Positions 54,655 through 64,000 of a stretch of 64,000 bases of DNA are shown here, in pieces. The stretch is taken from positions 11,632,501-11,696,500 of the forward strand of contig JAUMIR010000014.1 in assembly GCA_030847615.1 (NCBI GenBank), in the 5' to 3' direction. A program made the position numbers and the translations under genes. Origin of the DNA: Gambelia wislizenii. Its lineage: Eukaryota > Chordata > Lepidosauria > Squamata > Crotaphytidae. The notes below the pieces were generated by a model. The model made no database searches and was not told where the DNA came from. It saw only the letters and a list, made by a program, of their open reading frames with translations. Numbering within the stretch: position 1 is the stretch's first letter; every line of letters begins with the position of its first letter.

Positions 54655-55236
54655 AATTAATAGGAGTCTAATGTCTAAATCAAGGGAAGTAATAGTGCCA
54701 CTCTATTCTGCTTTGGTCAGGCCTCACTTGGAATACTGTGTTAAGTTCTGGGCACCACAATTCAAGAAGGATATTGAGAAGCTGGAATGTGTCTAGAGCA
54801 GGGCAACCAGGATGGTGGGAGGTCTGGAGGCCATGCCCTATGAGGAGTGGCTTAGGGAGCTGGGTAGGTTTAGCCTGGAGAAGAGAAGGTTAAGAGGTGA
54901 TACGATAGCCATGTTTAAATATTTGAAGGGATGTCATACTGAGGATGGGGCAAGCTTGTTTTCTGCTACTCCAGAGACTAGGACATGGAGCAATGGGTTC
55001 AAACTACAGGAAAAGAGATTCCACCTAAACATTAGGAAGAACTTCCTGACAGTAAGAGCTGTTTGGAAGTGGAATGGATTGCCTTGGAAGGTGGTGGACT
55101 TTCCTTTTTTGGAGGTCTTTAAACAAAGGTCAGAGGGGCATCTTTTAAGTGTGCTTTAATTGTCCTTTCTTGCATACCAAGGGGTTGGACTAGATGGCCC
55201 TTGTGGCCTCTTCCAGCTCTTCTATGATTCTATCCC
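54655..55236 (+). mobile_element. CR1 LINE 3' part
   Basis: Encodes most of the RT C-terminus ([40 protein letters not shown]...), with a stop in VQ*RATRM. Confidence 0.9.
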
Positions 55237-55721
55237 TTTGGCTGGGTGGGGTGCACCTGGAAGCACCAGGGTGATGGAACTGGACGATGGATCCCTGAGG
55301 ATCTATAGGGCAGAACTATATAAAGGAAACTGAACTGTGCAGGTGTGTCATAGTTTAATTCCACTGCAAAGTTGCTTTTTTGGGGGTGTGTATATTTAAG
55401 CTACATTGTGTTTAACATGTAAGCCATCTTTACTGAAGGTGGGGTATAAATAAAGCTGATCATACTGATGATGACCCAACCCTTATCCTAATAGATATGA
55501 GAACAGTATAAACACATTGTTTATTAAACAGGAAGGTTTCTGCCGCCCCCCCCCCACATCTGTTCCCAGCCACCTCCACATCGTTAAACCAAAAATTATC
55601 CAGTAAGGCCTACTGCACACAGCACAATCCTTTTTATGCCATTGGGCAGCTGTTCATTTGGCTGTAATGCTGACAAGAACTCTGCTTGGTGGCAGGGGCC
55701 GTACCCACGTTGTTGTTGTTG

Positions 55722-55960
55722 CTGTGTGTCTTCAAGTCCTTTCCGACTTATGGAAATCCTAAGGCAATCCTATCATAGGGTTTTCTTGGCAAGATTCATT
55801 CAGAGAAGGTTTGCCATTATTTTTTTCTAAGGATGAGTGTGTGTGACATGCCCAGGGTCACCCAGTGGGTTTTCATGTCTGAGCAGGGATTCAAACCCTG
55901 GTCTCCATAGTTGTAGTCCAACACTCAAACCACTGTACCACACTAGCTCTCACTATACCC
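55722..55960 (-). mobile_element. tRNA-headed CORE-SINE, minus strand
   Basis: Tail TGTGTCTTCAAGTCCTTTCC, CORE GGGTCACCCAGTGGG, B-box TTCAAACCCTGG; ends about 45 bases from a VAV2 exon. Confidence 0.8.
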
Positions 55961-56004
55961 ACTACACAGCCTTATTAAGACAGAATCTAACATCCTTTTA
56001 TTAC

Positions 56005-56128
56005 CTGGTGATCGTGTCAAGGTTCTGGAGGTGGAACGTTCCCGGGACTTGTAGGGATACTTCAGTGTTGTGTCCAGTTGTTTAAAGCTCTCCTTCAACG
56101 AATGGGTTTGATAGTATTCAACGAGTTC
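56005..56128 (-). CDS. VAV2: VAV2 exon: C-terminal part of SH2 domain and start of linker
   Basis: Encodes [41 protein letters not shown] plus one base (41 codons + 1). The LVEYY and YPYK motifs are the closing helix and strand of a VAV-type SH2; the Ser/Arg-rich tail begins the linker to the last SH3. It starts in phase 0 after a TGTAG acceptor and ends G|GTAATA. A minus-strand SINE lies about 45 bases beyond the donor. Confidence 0.96.
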
Positions 56129-56240
56129 CTACATGGGAGAGACCAACACCTGTTAGTCTTCTCAAGAGGGGCTCCTCCATCTCTGCCAGCAGAATGAACA
56201 AACTCCAAAGCTACAGGTACAACTCATTAAAATAACATAC

Positions 56241-56328
56241 CAAAAGGCTTTCAAACTTTTTGGCTTCTGTGATGTGGATCCAATTGTCCTTTTCCACCAC
56301 CTTAATATGCTTCACTTCGTCATTAAAC
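56241..56328 (-). CDS. VAV2: VAV2 exon: middle of SH2 domain
   Basis: Encodes the last base of a lysine codon, then [29 protein letters not shown] (29 codons). KHIKV carries the histidine strand of SH2 domains that helps bind phosphotyrosine, and HITEAKKF is the usual VAV2 segment. The acceptor is CTCCAG|G and the donor TTG|GTATGT. Only 112 bases separate it from the following exon, the shortest VAV2 intron here. Confidence 0.96.
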
Positions 56329-56589
56329 CTGGAGAGGAAATCAAGAAATTCAAGGAGATCAGGCACAGATGGGGTGAAGAATTCCCACCTGGCCTCTATC
56401 CTCCAAATGACTGGAACAAATCAAGCAAATGTGAACTAGCTGGCAAAGGCAATTGGGCAAGAACTGATCCAAACTTGGCACAGGCTAAAGCTGACAGGAA
56501 GGAAATCAGCTCATTTGAAATATGGTGCTGGAGGAAAGTTCCACAGATACCATGGACTGTTAAAAGGCAAATTAATGGCAAATTAATGG

Positions 56590-56965
56590 GTATGTTTAGC
56601 CTGGAAAAAAGACCGTTAAGGGACAATATGATAGCCCTGTTTAAGTATTTGAAGGGGTGTCACGCTGAGGATGTAGCAAGCTTGTTTTCTGCTGCTCCAG
56701 AGACTGGAACACAGAGCAATGGATGCAAGCTCCAGGAACAGAGATTCCACCTCAACATTAGGAGGAACTTTTTGACAGTAAGAGCTGTTCGGCAGTGGAA
56801 TGCACTCCCTCGGAGCGTGGTGGGGTCTCCTTCCTTGGAGGTCTTTAAACAGAAGCTGGATAGCCATCTGTCAGGGATGCTTTGATCATGATTTCTGCGT
56901 GGCAGGGGTTTGGACTGGATGACCCTTGTGGTCTCTTCCAACTCTACAATTCTATGATTCTAATG
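56590..56965 (+). mobile_element. CR1 LINE 3' part
   Basis: GGTATGTTTAGCCTGGAAAA to CTACAATTCTATGATTCTA. Lies 260 bases from the SH2 exon; an apparent 203-codon frame through it is a chance fusion of intron and CR1. Confidence 0.9.
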
Positions 56966-57250
56966 GACCATGGAGCAAATCAGGCTTGACGTCTCCCTGG
57001 AGGTCAAGACGACTAAACTGAGGCTATTGTACTTTGGACATATCATGAGATGGCATGGCTCACTAGAAAAAATGACAATGCTTGGTAAAGTGAAAGGCAG
57101 TAAGAAGAGAGGAAGTGGATTGATTCAATCAAGGAAGCCACAGCCACGAGTTTACCAGATCTGAGTAGGGCAGTTGATGAGTGGGATACTGGAGGTCTCT
57201 CATTCATAGGGTTCCCATGAATCAAAGTTGACTTGATGACAAATAACCAG
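56966..57250 (+). mobile_element. BovB/RTE-like LINE 3' fragment
   Basis: Reads EQIRLDVSLEVKTTKLRLLYFGHIMRWHGSLEKMTMLGKVKGSKKR, then tail CCCATGAATCAAAGTTGAC. It begins where the CR1 ends. Confidence 0.7.
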
Positions 57251-57925
57251 AACAAATGCTGTGAAAGGAGAAATTATACCTCTGTATGTGGGGTTGTCTA
57301 AATGGTAAAAATACTCCTCATAGAATGCAAGGAGAATACCATCTGTCTTAATGGGTTTCCGCATCACTCCGCCGTATTTGGAAGGACCGGGCTCAAAACC
57401 ACCAAAAAGTATGCTGGAAAAGCCTTTGTGTCTTTTCTTGAAGTTTTTTTTAAACAGTAGGGGGAATGTGCATTCCTGCTCGTAGGGAGAAGTGACCAAA
57501 TTGACTTGCTTTCCCCATACAAGTGGAAGTTTAAAGCTGACTGGTCAGATATGTGTGGGGTGAGTGGAGCATGCTAACAAGGCTGAAAGCTGCCATATTG
57601 GATTTTCACCATAGCGAGCGACTGCTAAGGTGGTAAAACATTTTTTGTTTACTTTTTTTTTGTTAAAGCAAAAGGTCACACTTCTGCAACTTGAATAGGG
57701 TTTAAAAAAAAAAATCTATCCGGCAGTGGCAATTTGAGGTACGTGAAAATGCGAGTAATTCACTCACAGCCTTGATCTTGATTCGCAGGCATGCCTCTTT
57801 GCATAGCAAACACAGGTAGCATCACATACCTGCTATCTGCCCAACAACCCTTTATGACAAATAGCAGATGCTGTGAATTACCAGTACTGTGGAGCAATCC
57901 ACATTTTTTGGCCCCTTATTGACAA

Positions 57926-57927
<2 letters not shown>
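57251..57927. other. VAV2 intron, no element recognised
   Basis: Unassigned sequence between a LINE fragment and a microsatellite. Confidence 0.4.

Positions 57928-57962
<35 letters not shown>
57928..57962 (+). repeat. (GT)n microsatellite
   Basis: About 17 units in a VAV2 intron. Confidence 0.9.
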
Positions 57963-57963
<1 letters not shown>

Positions 57964-57999
57964 AATGTGCACTTGCTGAAATTTAAGTTTCACCTCACA

Positions 58000-58762
58000 A
58001 AAAAAGTGAGTTGCCCAAGGTCACACAGTGGGTTTCCATGGCCAACCAGGGATGCAAACCCTGGTCTCCAGAGTCATAGGAGATTTTCACACGGGGCCAA
58101 AATGCCCCATTACTGCCCCGCTACCTCCTCTCCCGTTCCTGCCATGGAATAACGTAAATCTTTCACACACTTACCTTAATTCCGCAGCAGTAATGGGCTC
58201 CCCCTCCCCTTGCTGGCCGGCCATAAATGCAGCCGTCGTAAGGCTGCTTTTATGACCGGCCGTCTGAAACGTTATCACGTTATCACGTGATAACGCCGGA
58301 CGGTAAATTTAAAAAATAAAACTCCCCCAAACATAAAATCAATTCACCAAGCACAAAAACACTCTTTAAATCACATAATCAAAACAGGGAGGGTAAAATA
58401 AAGGGTGCCACTTACCTGGATGTCCAGATCATACCAGGAAGTGCTCGGAACGGACCTCCCCTCCGTGGCTGTTATTTCGGAACAGGAACGGGGCTCCTGT
58501 TCGCACACCCGTGATTGCGTTATAGCAACGGAACGGGAGGTCTATTCACGATGAAAAATCATGATTACATTGTTCTGGAACAGTCGCGGGAGCAGGATGG
58601 ATGCAGGACAGAACGGGGTCAACATCATCCGAAAGGGAAAACCTTTCCCAACCCTGTTCTGTTCCTGCCACGGGATATATAGCCCGTGTGAAAATCTCCA
58701 TAGTCCAGTGCTCAAACCTCTAGCCATGCTAGCTCTCTATTACGTGTCTACTCACTTCTATT
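58000..58762 (-). mobile_element. CORE-SINE fragment split by a 622-bp transposon
   Basis: SINE parts 58000-58078 and 58701-58762; CCAGAGTCATA joins to GTCCAGTGCTC when the insert is removed, the usual SINE text. Confidence 0.75.
58079..58700. mobile_element. 622-bp TA-flanked transposon, family X, copy 2
   Basis: Ends GGAGATTTTCACACGGG and CCCGTGTGAAAATCTCCA, flanked by TA. In reverse orientation the interior matches 19112-19733 (for example AGGTAAGTGGCACCCTTT against AGGTAAGTGACACCCTTT). It also holds a CGTTATCACGTGATAACG palindrome. Confidence 0.85.
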
Positions 58763-59009
58763 TCCCATACACGTACATCCACTAATGAAAATAGTCAAAC
58801 TCTTTAATATGCCTTCCGTCTGTTTTAGATTTTTTTTTTTACTGTTTTAAATGGTTTCAAATTGGTTGAATTGATATTAATGTACATAGCCCTGAGATCT
58901 TTTGATACAGGACAGGGATAGAAATATTTGAATAAATATCCAGGAAGCAAACAAACATGCCAAGAATTAAGGGTGATCCCAAAGAAACAGCTGCCATGAA
59001 GTCACTTAC

Positions 59010-59126
59010 TTAATGCTGATGGCGAAACGTTCTGCCTCTGCTGGTCTCTCGCGGATCAGGTACGTCCCACTGGAGTGCAACTTGAGGAGGTTGTCCGTCT
59101 GCTGCCTCTCCATATTGCCTGCAAAC
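59010..59126 (-). CDS. VAV2: VAV2 exon: N-terminal part of SH2 domain
   Basis: Encodes the third base of a split tryptophan, then [38 protein letters not shown] and two bases of lysine. TYLIRER is the FLVRES-type loop; its arginine contacts phosphotyrosine. The acceptor is CATTAG|G and the donor AA|GTAAGT. The region just upstream in the transcript is the tail of an antisense CR1 fragment that contains the best branch-point match (see findings). Confidence 0.97.
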   Translation of the reverse strand, partial: VCRQYGEAADGQPPQVALQWDVPDPRETSRGRTFRHQH

Positions 59127-59150
59127 CTAATGGGGGGAAATACACTCCGT

Positions 59151-59205
59151 GTTAGGACTGGATGGCCCTTGAGGTCTCTTCCAACTCTATGATTCTATGA
59201 TTCTT
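59151..59205 (+). mobile_element. CR1 LINE 3' terminal fragment next to a VAV2 acceptor
   Basis: GGACTGGATGGCCCTTGAGG to CTATGATTCTATGATTC. On the minus strand it ends in TCCTAAC, 26 bases upstream of the SH2 exon. Confidence 0.85.
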
Positions 59206-59261
59206 GGAGGCCACCTGCGCTTGTCACAACACCTCCCATTCATGTTATGCAGTGTCAGGTC

Positions 59262-59400
59262 TCTGATAAACAATGGCATAGTAAAATGCCTTATGTAAAA
59301 TGGTGAACAGCAAGGTTTTGATTTTTGGAATCCCCCCACCCCGCCCTGGAATACTGCATCTGTGAATGCAGAACCCATGGATACAGAAGGCTGACTGTAA
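59262..59400. mobile_element. Tigger-like MITE (type 1), partial
   Basis: GTGAACAGCAAGGTTTTGAT interior and ACAGAAGGCTGACTGTA end; the other end is replaced near 59206-59261. Confidence 0.65.
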
Positions 59401-60651
59401 AACAAACTAATATAAAACAAATTGCCTGCAGGCGTTGGTTGGTCTGTGTCCTTCATGTTGGCTGCCTTTATGTCATATACACATTTATGTTGTTTTGTAC
59501 TGTATATCATTTATATTATATTGTCCATAGCCTTCCATTGTTCTGTATCCTTTATGTTTTTCACTATACCATTCACTGTCATAATTATACTTCCCATTTT
59601 TGTGTGTGGTGTCTTCCCCCTGCCCTTTCCACTCCTCAGAGGGACATAAAACTGCCCCCCCCGACTCGCCACAGTTGCTCACCCCGATTTTAAGTCTACA
59701 AACAGATCTATGCAACTGATATTTTTCTCACATCTCTACAATGGAATGGAGTGGTTGGCAGACTTTGGACACACAGAAATCTACAGCAGGTGGCATGGCA
59801 AGCTAATGAGGCTAAATGAGCTGGCACCACCTGTCATTATGGATGCCATTCCGCTGGTGCTTTCTAAGTTCCCTTACAGAAATGGCTGGTGTTTTTGTCT
59901 GATGTGCAATGGCCGTATTCAGTTCGAGGTTGCAGCCACAAAGTTATGCATGTGGTGACCCTGCACGTGGTTGTGCACTGTGCACTGATGAGCATTATGC
60001 AGCAATGCACAATGGGTGTTTGGTTGTACCCCATTCCAATTCTCTAATGAGGTGAAGGTAAAGGGTACGCCTCATCTCATCAAGGTAGAATCTCAGCTAA
60101 CCTCTCCTTATAGTCTCAGCCAGGGCCAGTTTGAGGTGCTTGGTGCCACGGAGCAGTTCCATGAACAGCAGCACCTTGGCGCACATGCTCCCCCAGTGGA
60201 GGCCTGGAGTTTGAGCTGTGGCAGAATATCCTTAGCAACACAACTGGGCTAACAGTAGCCCTCCCACACAACCCAGAACCAGCCATCCCTTCAAATTCCC
60301 CGTTTTCAGCTGTATCTCAGCCAAAATGGTTACTGGAAGGATGTGAAGTCACTTCCAGTTGCCATTTTGGACAAGATGTAGCCAAAACCAGCAATAATTT
60401 GGAGTTCAGCCAGGTGGGTGCAACTCATGAGGAAGCAGTGACGAAAACTCCAGTCTCCAATGAACACAGAGTTGCCCACCTCGGTAGTACAAGAAGTGTG
60501 TGTGTGTGTGCATACAATACAGCATGGGATACCGTGAGGGATTTTAGACTTGGCTTCGCTTTGGTTCAGGTTGGCCAGGCAAAAGGCCTTGAAAAACAAA
60601 CAAATGCTGCAAGAAGGAGGGAATCGTACAGCCCAGTACATTGTGCTAGAT
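59401..60651. other. VAV2 intron, no clear element
   Basis: Mixed sequence; a short (GT)n run near 60497-60510. No coding match. Confidence 0.4.
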
Positions 60652-60976
60652 CATTGAGTCTCAACCTGTGGTCTGCGGACCCCCAGGGGTTTGGGATGTC
60701 CACCAAGGGGGGTTCACAAAGGCTTGAAGTCTCCGTGGCCCACTTCCTCCCTGCATTGGATTGGCCATATGACAGGAGCCAAGGCAAAGGCTTGTGCATT
60801 GCCATTCAATCTGCTCCAGCCACAAACTTGCAGGAAGAAGCAGGAGAAAAGTCTTCCCTCTATCATCATCACTATTACTATTATTGGTTTTAAATCTTGA
60901 GTTAAGTCCTGGGGGTCTGCGGCAACAAGAGGTATTTAAAGGGGGTCCCTAGTAAAGAAAAGGTTAAGAGACACAG
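60652..60976. mobile_element. hAT MITE, relative of 9231-9613
   Basis: CATTGAGTCTCAACCTGTGG and AAAGGTTAAGAGACACAGTG ends, more diverged; interior GATTGGCCATATGACAGGAG. Confidence 0.75.
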
Positions 60977-61074
60977 TGATACACCATTGTACATCCTGCC
61001 CGGCACTTTTCTGAGAAATGAGAACTGCGTATAGACTGTCCATGAAAAAGGAATGTGTTACTGACTTGCTTGAC

Positions 61075-61132
61075 GCTTAGTTGAATCCCATCTTGGGAAA
61101 GAGGTGGGATAAAAATCCAGTAAATAAATATT
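61075..61132 (+). mobile_element. L2-type LINE 3' tail
   Basis: TTGAATCCCATCTTGGGAAA...GGTGGGATAAAAATCCAG with AAATAAATA. Confidence 0.6.
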
Positions 61133-61488
61133 AAATATACTTGAGGCTAAACAACTCACTGACCTTGAAAGTTCAGCTGAGTGGAAGGTTACCTTGACAC
61201 AGGCAGAATGTATGGGCCTTTTGGAAAAAATGACACCAGAATGTGACAGCCACAAGCTCTGCTCTCTCACCTGGCTCAATAAACTGTCTTTCGAAGTGTG
61301 ACCCAGAAATGCATTTCTTACAATAGAGCTGACTCTTCCGTTAACCAGCATGGCCGCCTGATCTAGCCCAACATTAAAAGTCCATGGGGGACTTTTCTCC
61401 TTTAGTGTCTAATCCTTGATGGCTTGGGAGCATTTGCTCCAACTGCACCACGTGATAATCCAGCCTTGGTTCCCACAGAGCCACTCAC

Positions 61489-61541
61489 CAAGGGTAGGCT
61501 GAGTAGTCCATCTCTCGTGAGGAGGGCCGGCTGCTGGGAGG
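61489..61541 (-). CDS. VAV2: VAV2 exon: short linker between first SH3 and SH2
   Basis: A 53-base exon encoding PPSSRPSSREMDYSAYP and two bases of the following tryptophan. It matches RPPSREIDYTAYPW of mammalian VAV2, just before the SH2. The acceptor is GCTGTAG|CCT and the donor TG|GTGAGT. It would be missed by ORF length filters; the call rests on the protein match and exact phase continuity with both neighbours. Confidence 0.93.
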
Positions 61542-62239
61542 CTACAGCAAAGAGAGAATGGAGAATATTACTGCAGCAGAGGCATCCTAATTAGGCGATA
61601 GATCATTCCTGATGGGTTTTCCTGGCAGTGAGTGCCTTTTTAATAGACTAACTACTCTTATGAGTTATTAGCTGCAAAGTGAGCAAGACAAGAGAGGAGG
61701 AAAATAGCTTTCTACCTCCACCCCCCCCCTCCAGTTACTCTTTGGGAGAAAAAGCAGATCCACAGATAGGAGCATGCCAATGAAGGGAATGTTTGGTTTC
61801 AAGGTGCTTAAACTCAACAGCCTTTAGACATGAGGCTAAAGGAAGGGTCGGGGACCTATTTAAGCCTCAGGGTCACGCTTACTTTCAGGTAAGTTCTCAG
61901 GGTCCAGATTCCAGTGGTGGGTGGACCCAATGGTAAAAAGGAGTGGGGCCAAACACACCTACAGATGTCAGTTTACAGTTCTTCCTAGCAGTTACTAATC
62001 CATAGGAGAAGCATTTCACTCACAGAGAATGAGGAGGAAACCCAGCACAAAAGCTGGCAAACTATACAACAAGGAATGGGGTGCGGCTATCTGGGGAAGC
62101 CCACAGGGATGAGTTATGGCCCCAAGAGGTTCAGATTCCACCCCTGGGGTGGAACCTTTGTCTTTAGAAGTAACCTGCTGGAATTGAAAGCCAATTGGTA
62201 AGGGGAAGCATGTTGGGGGAGAGCTGATGTTTCCCTTCT
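61542..62239. other. VAV2 intron, no element recognised
   Basis: Unassigned sequence upstream of the linker exon; a C-rich run lies near 61722-61730. Confidence 0.4.
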
Positions 62240-62794
62240 AGGGGCCCATTCACACTACAGAATTACAGTGGGCCCTTGGTATCTACTGGGGTTTGGTTCC
62301 AGGGCCCCCCTGCAGACAGCAAAATCTGTGGATTCTCAAGTCCTATTACATACCCCTCTCTCTGGCTTTTCTTCGCAAATGAAGATTCAGGAAGGACTCA
62401 TCTTGCGCTTTCTGCAAGCGCGCTGATAACTAAAAAGGCCAATCTGGGATAAACAAGTCCGGTTGCATAGCATCCCTTATACAAAATGGCAAACAGCAGG
62501 GTTTGCTTTTTTGAATTTATTTATTGAATATTTTGAAGCTGTGGATAGTGGAATCTGTGGATAGAGAATCTGTGGATACGGAGGGCTGACTGTATAGCAC
62601 TATGATTCCACTTTAATTGCTGTTGTTCCATCCTATGGAATCCTGAGAATGGCAGTTCAAGGAGGGACATTTAGAATACCCATCTAGAGTACTCTAGTGC
62701 CTCACCAGACTACCAGTCCCAGAATTCCAAAGGGTGGGACCATGGCACTTAAAGTGGAATAATAGCACTATAATTCGAAAGTGGGAATGGGCCC
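62240..62794. mobile_element. Three-layer nest: family H MITE > Tigger-like MITE > LINE fragment
   Basis: Outer ends GGGCCCATTCACACTACAG and GTGGGAATGGGCCC. The Tigger type 1 element is 62266-62594. Inside it is a minus-strand fragment (62348-62466) of the zinc-finger LINE family. Confidence 0.75.
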
Positions 62795-62880
62795 CTGGGT
62801 CTATTGATGAGTCTTCAGCTGCTGCGAGAAAGAAAGTGCTGGATCAGATCGATGTCTGGCCTGGTCCAGCATCAGGGTTC

Positions 62881-63081
62881 TTAGAATCATAGAGTTAGAA
62901 GACACCACAAGGGCCATCCAGCCCAACCCCCTGCCCTGCAGGAATACACAATCAAAGCAATCCCAACAGATGGCCATCCAGCCTCTGTTTAAACACTTCC
63001 AAAGAAAAAGACTCCACCACACTCTGAGGCGGCTCATTCCACTGTCAAACAGCTTGTAAAATGGTAATCTCTCTTCCTGTA
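62881..63081 (-). mobile_element. CR1 LINE 3' part abutting a VAV2 splice donor
   Basis: TTAGAATCATAGAGTTAGAA start; internally deleted after CAAACAGCT; last CR1-like bases (AATCTCTCTTCCTGTA) touch the donor region of the exon at 63089. Confidence 0.8.
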
Positions 63082-63088
63082 TCCTTAC

Positions 63089-63163
63089 CCTTGCATCCAC
63101 AGGACAAGGTTTCACCAGAGAACTGGGGAAATAACCAGACTTCTTAGACAAGATTAGCCGTCC
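63089..63163 (-). CDS. VAV2: VAV2 exon: end of the first SH3 domain (first VAV2 exon in window)
   Basis: Twenty-five codons, phase 0 at both ends: [34 protein letters not shown] is the end of the N-terminal SH3 of VAV proteins. The acceptor is TTCCAG|GGA and the donor AGG|GTAAGG. A CR1 fragment starts almost immediately after the donor. No further VAV2 coding was recognised between here and the right edge, so the CH, DH, PH, C1 and first part of SH3 lie outside the window. Confidence 0.95.
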
Positions 63164-63546
63164 CTGGAAATAAAGACAAGGAAAGAATCAGGGTAGGAGA
63201 AGATATGACAGGATATATTTTAATCCCTTGTGGGAAAGAGGACAGCTTCGGCCACTGGCCTTAAATGTTGCTGTGGAAAGAGGATTTGATTTGTCCAGAC
63301 TCGGCATTTTCTTCCTCTTGGCCTAGTTTCAAACTGGAAGTTTAAATTTTTACATGCTTTTCTTCATTTTGTGTGTTTTAATTGTTCCTGTTCTATTTAA
63401 TGGCAAGTCACTGTAAGGGCCTGGACTTTCCAGAAGAGTTGGCGAGAAGTAATAGTTTGCTCTCACATTCACACAATATATTTGTTTAAGAGATGCATAA
63501 CTGGACATTTAGCAAAGCAGGCTGTAGCTGCTACTGCTGCTGCTGA
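63164..63546. other. VAV2 intron, no element recognised
   Basis: Searched for the preceding SH3 exon on the minus strand without success. Confidence 0.4.
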
Positions 63547-63547
63547 T

Positions 63548-63862
63548 GGTTGAGTCTCCCATATCCAAAATGCTTGGGACCAGAGGTATTTTGGAATATT
63601 TCACATTTTGGAATACCTGCATATACATAATAAGGTATCTTGGAGATGGTAACCAAGTCTTAACACAAAATTCATTTATATTTCCTATACACCTTATACA
63701 CATAGCTTGAGTGTAATTTTATATACAATATTTTTAATAATTTTGTTCATGAAACAAAGTTTGTGTACCTTGAACCATCAGAAAGCAAAGGTATCACTAT
63801 CTCAGCCACTCATGCGGACAATTTTGGATTTTGGAATCCTGGATAAGGGAGACTCAACCTAT
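63548..63862. mobile_element. Tigger-type element with conserved interior (type 3)
   Basis: Ends GGTTGAGTCTCCCATATCC and GGATAAGGGAGACTCAACC. The interior (ACCTTATACACATAGCTTGA, CATGAAACAAAGTTTGTGTA) resembles a nonautonomous Tigger family I recall from mammals. Confidence 0.65.
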
Positions 63863-64000
63863 ATTGATGATGAAGATGATGATGAAGCAGCTTTCAGTAG
63901 TTGTAGTGTCTCCAACAGACTGTGAAAGGTCAGGTCATACTACAGGGCTAGATAAGCACTATTCTATGTTGGAAGGCCTGGAAAACTGTTCTTTTGTTAG

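Noticed and set aside
56274..56885. A 203-codon plus-strand frame
   Set aside because: It runs antisense through a VAV2 exon, then intron, then a CR1 fragment; only the CR1 part has protein similarity.
63164..64000. Search for the preceding VAV2 SH3 exon
   Set aside because: No minus-strand frame with an acceptor/donor pair and SH3 motif was found.
1..64000. Endogenous retrovirus or LTR retrotransposon
   Set aside because: No gag, pol or env similarity and no paired LTRs were seen; all reverse-transcriptase signals are of LINE or Penelope type.

Overview
This window is a piece of a reptile nuclear genome, most likely a squamate (lizard). The evidence is intron-split vertebrate genes set in dense CR1 and L2 LINE remnants, BovB/RTE-like LINE pieces, a Penelope-like element, tRNA-headed and 5S-rRNA-headed SINEs, and many hAT-, Tigger- and Harbinger-like miniature DNA transposons. 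No bacterial genes, CRISPR arrays or free-standing tRNA/rRNA genes were seen. The species was not identified.

Two real protein-coding genes are present, both partial and both read from the minus strand. At the left (4.8-13.9 kb) lie the first five coding exons of SARDH (mitochondrial sarcosine dehydrogenase). They join in frame to give the first 301 residues: targeting sequence, FAD-binding Rossmann motif and the histidine expected to carry FAD. The rest of the gene is beyond the left edge. At the right (46.0-63.2 kb) lie the last eight coding exons of VAV2 (Rho/Rac exchange factor). They join in frame to give 248 residues: the end of the first SH3, the SH2, a linker with a skippable 29-codon exon, the C-terminal SH3 and the stop codon. 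VAV2 upstream of SARDH on the same strand matches the order I recall for human 9q34, which supports both calls.

Between the genes (14-46 kb) there is no convincing coding gene. A GC-rich, CpG-rich island at 29.4-30.0 kb, with GC boxes and a CCAAT box pointing to the minus strand, is the best candidate for the SARDH promoter and noncoding first exon. The rest is a layered archive of mobile elements. Many insertions sit inside older ones and several keep exact target-site duplications: three hAT elements at 8.1-9.6 kb; a Penelope-like element inside an L2 tail at 36-38 kb; a 235-bp Penelope derivative inside a CR1 at 47.6 kb; a 622-bp transposon inside a BovB-like LINE at 19.1 kb and a second 622-bp copy inside a SINE at 58.1 kb.

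The most notable non-genic signals are: the 622-bp transposon family; a terminal-inverted-repeat element whose interior is a minisatellite of near-perfect palindromes (34.3-35.1 kb); hammerhead-ribozyme-like motifs in inverted pairs; an unlabelled family built from short palindromes of the TTCTGCACAGAA type; and two CR1 fragments lying on VAV2 splice signals, one apparently supplying the branch point of an SH2 exon.
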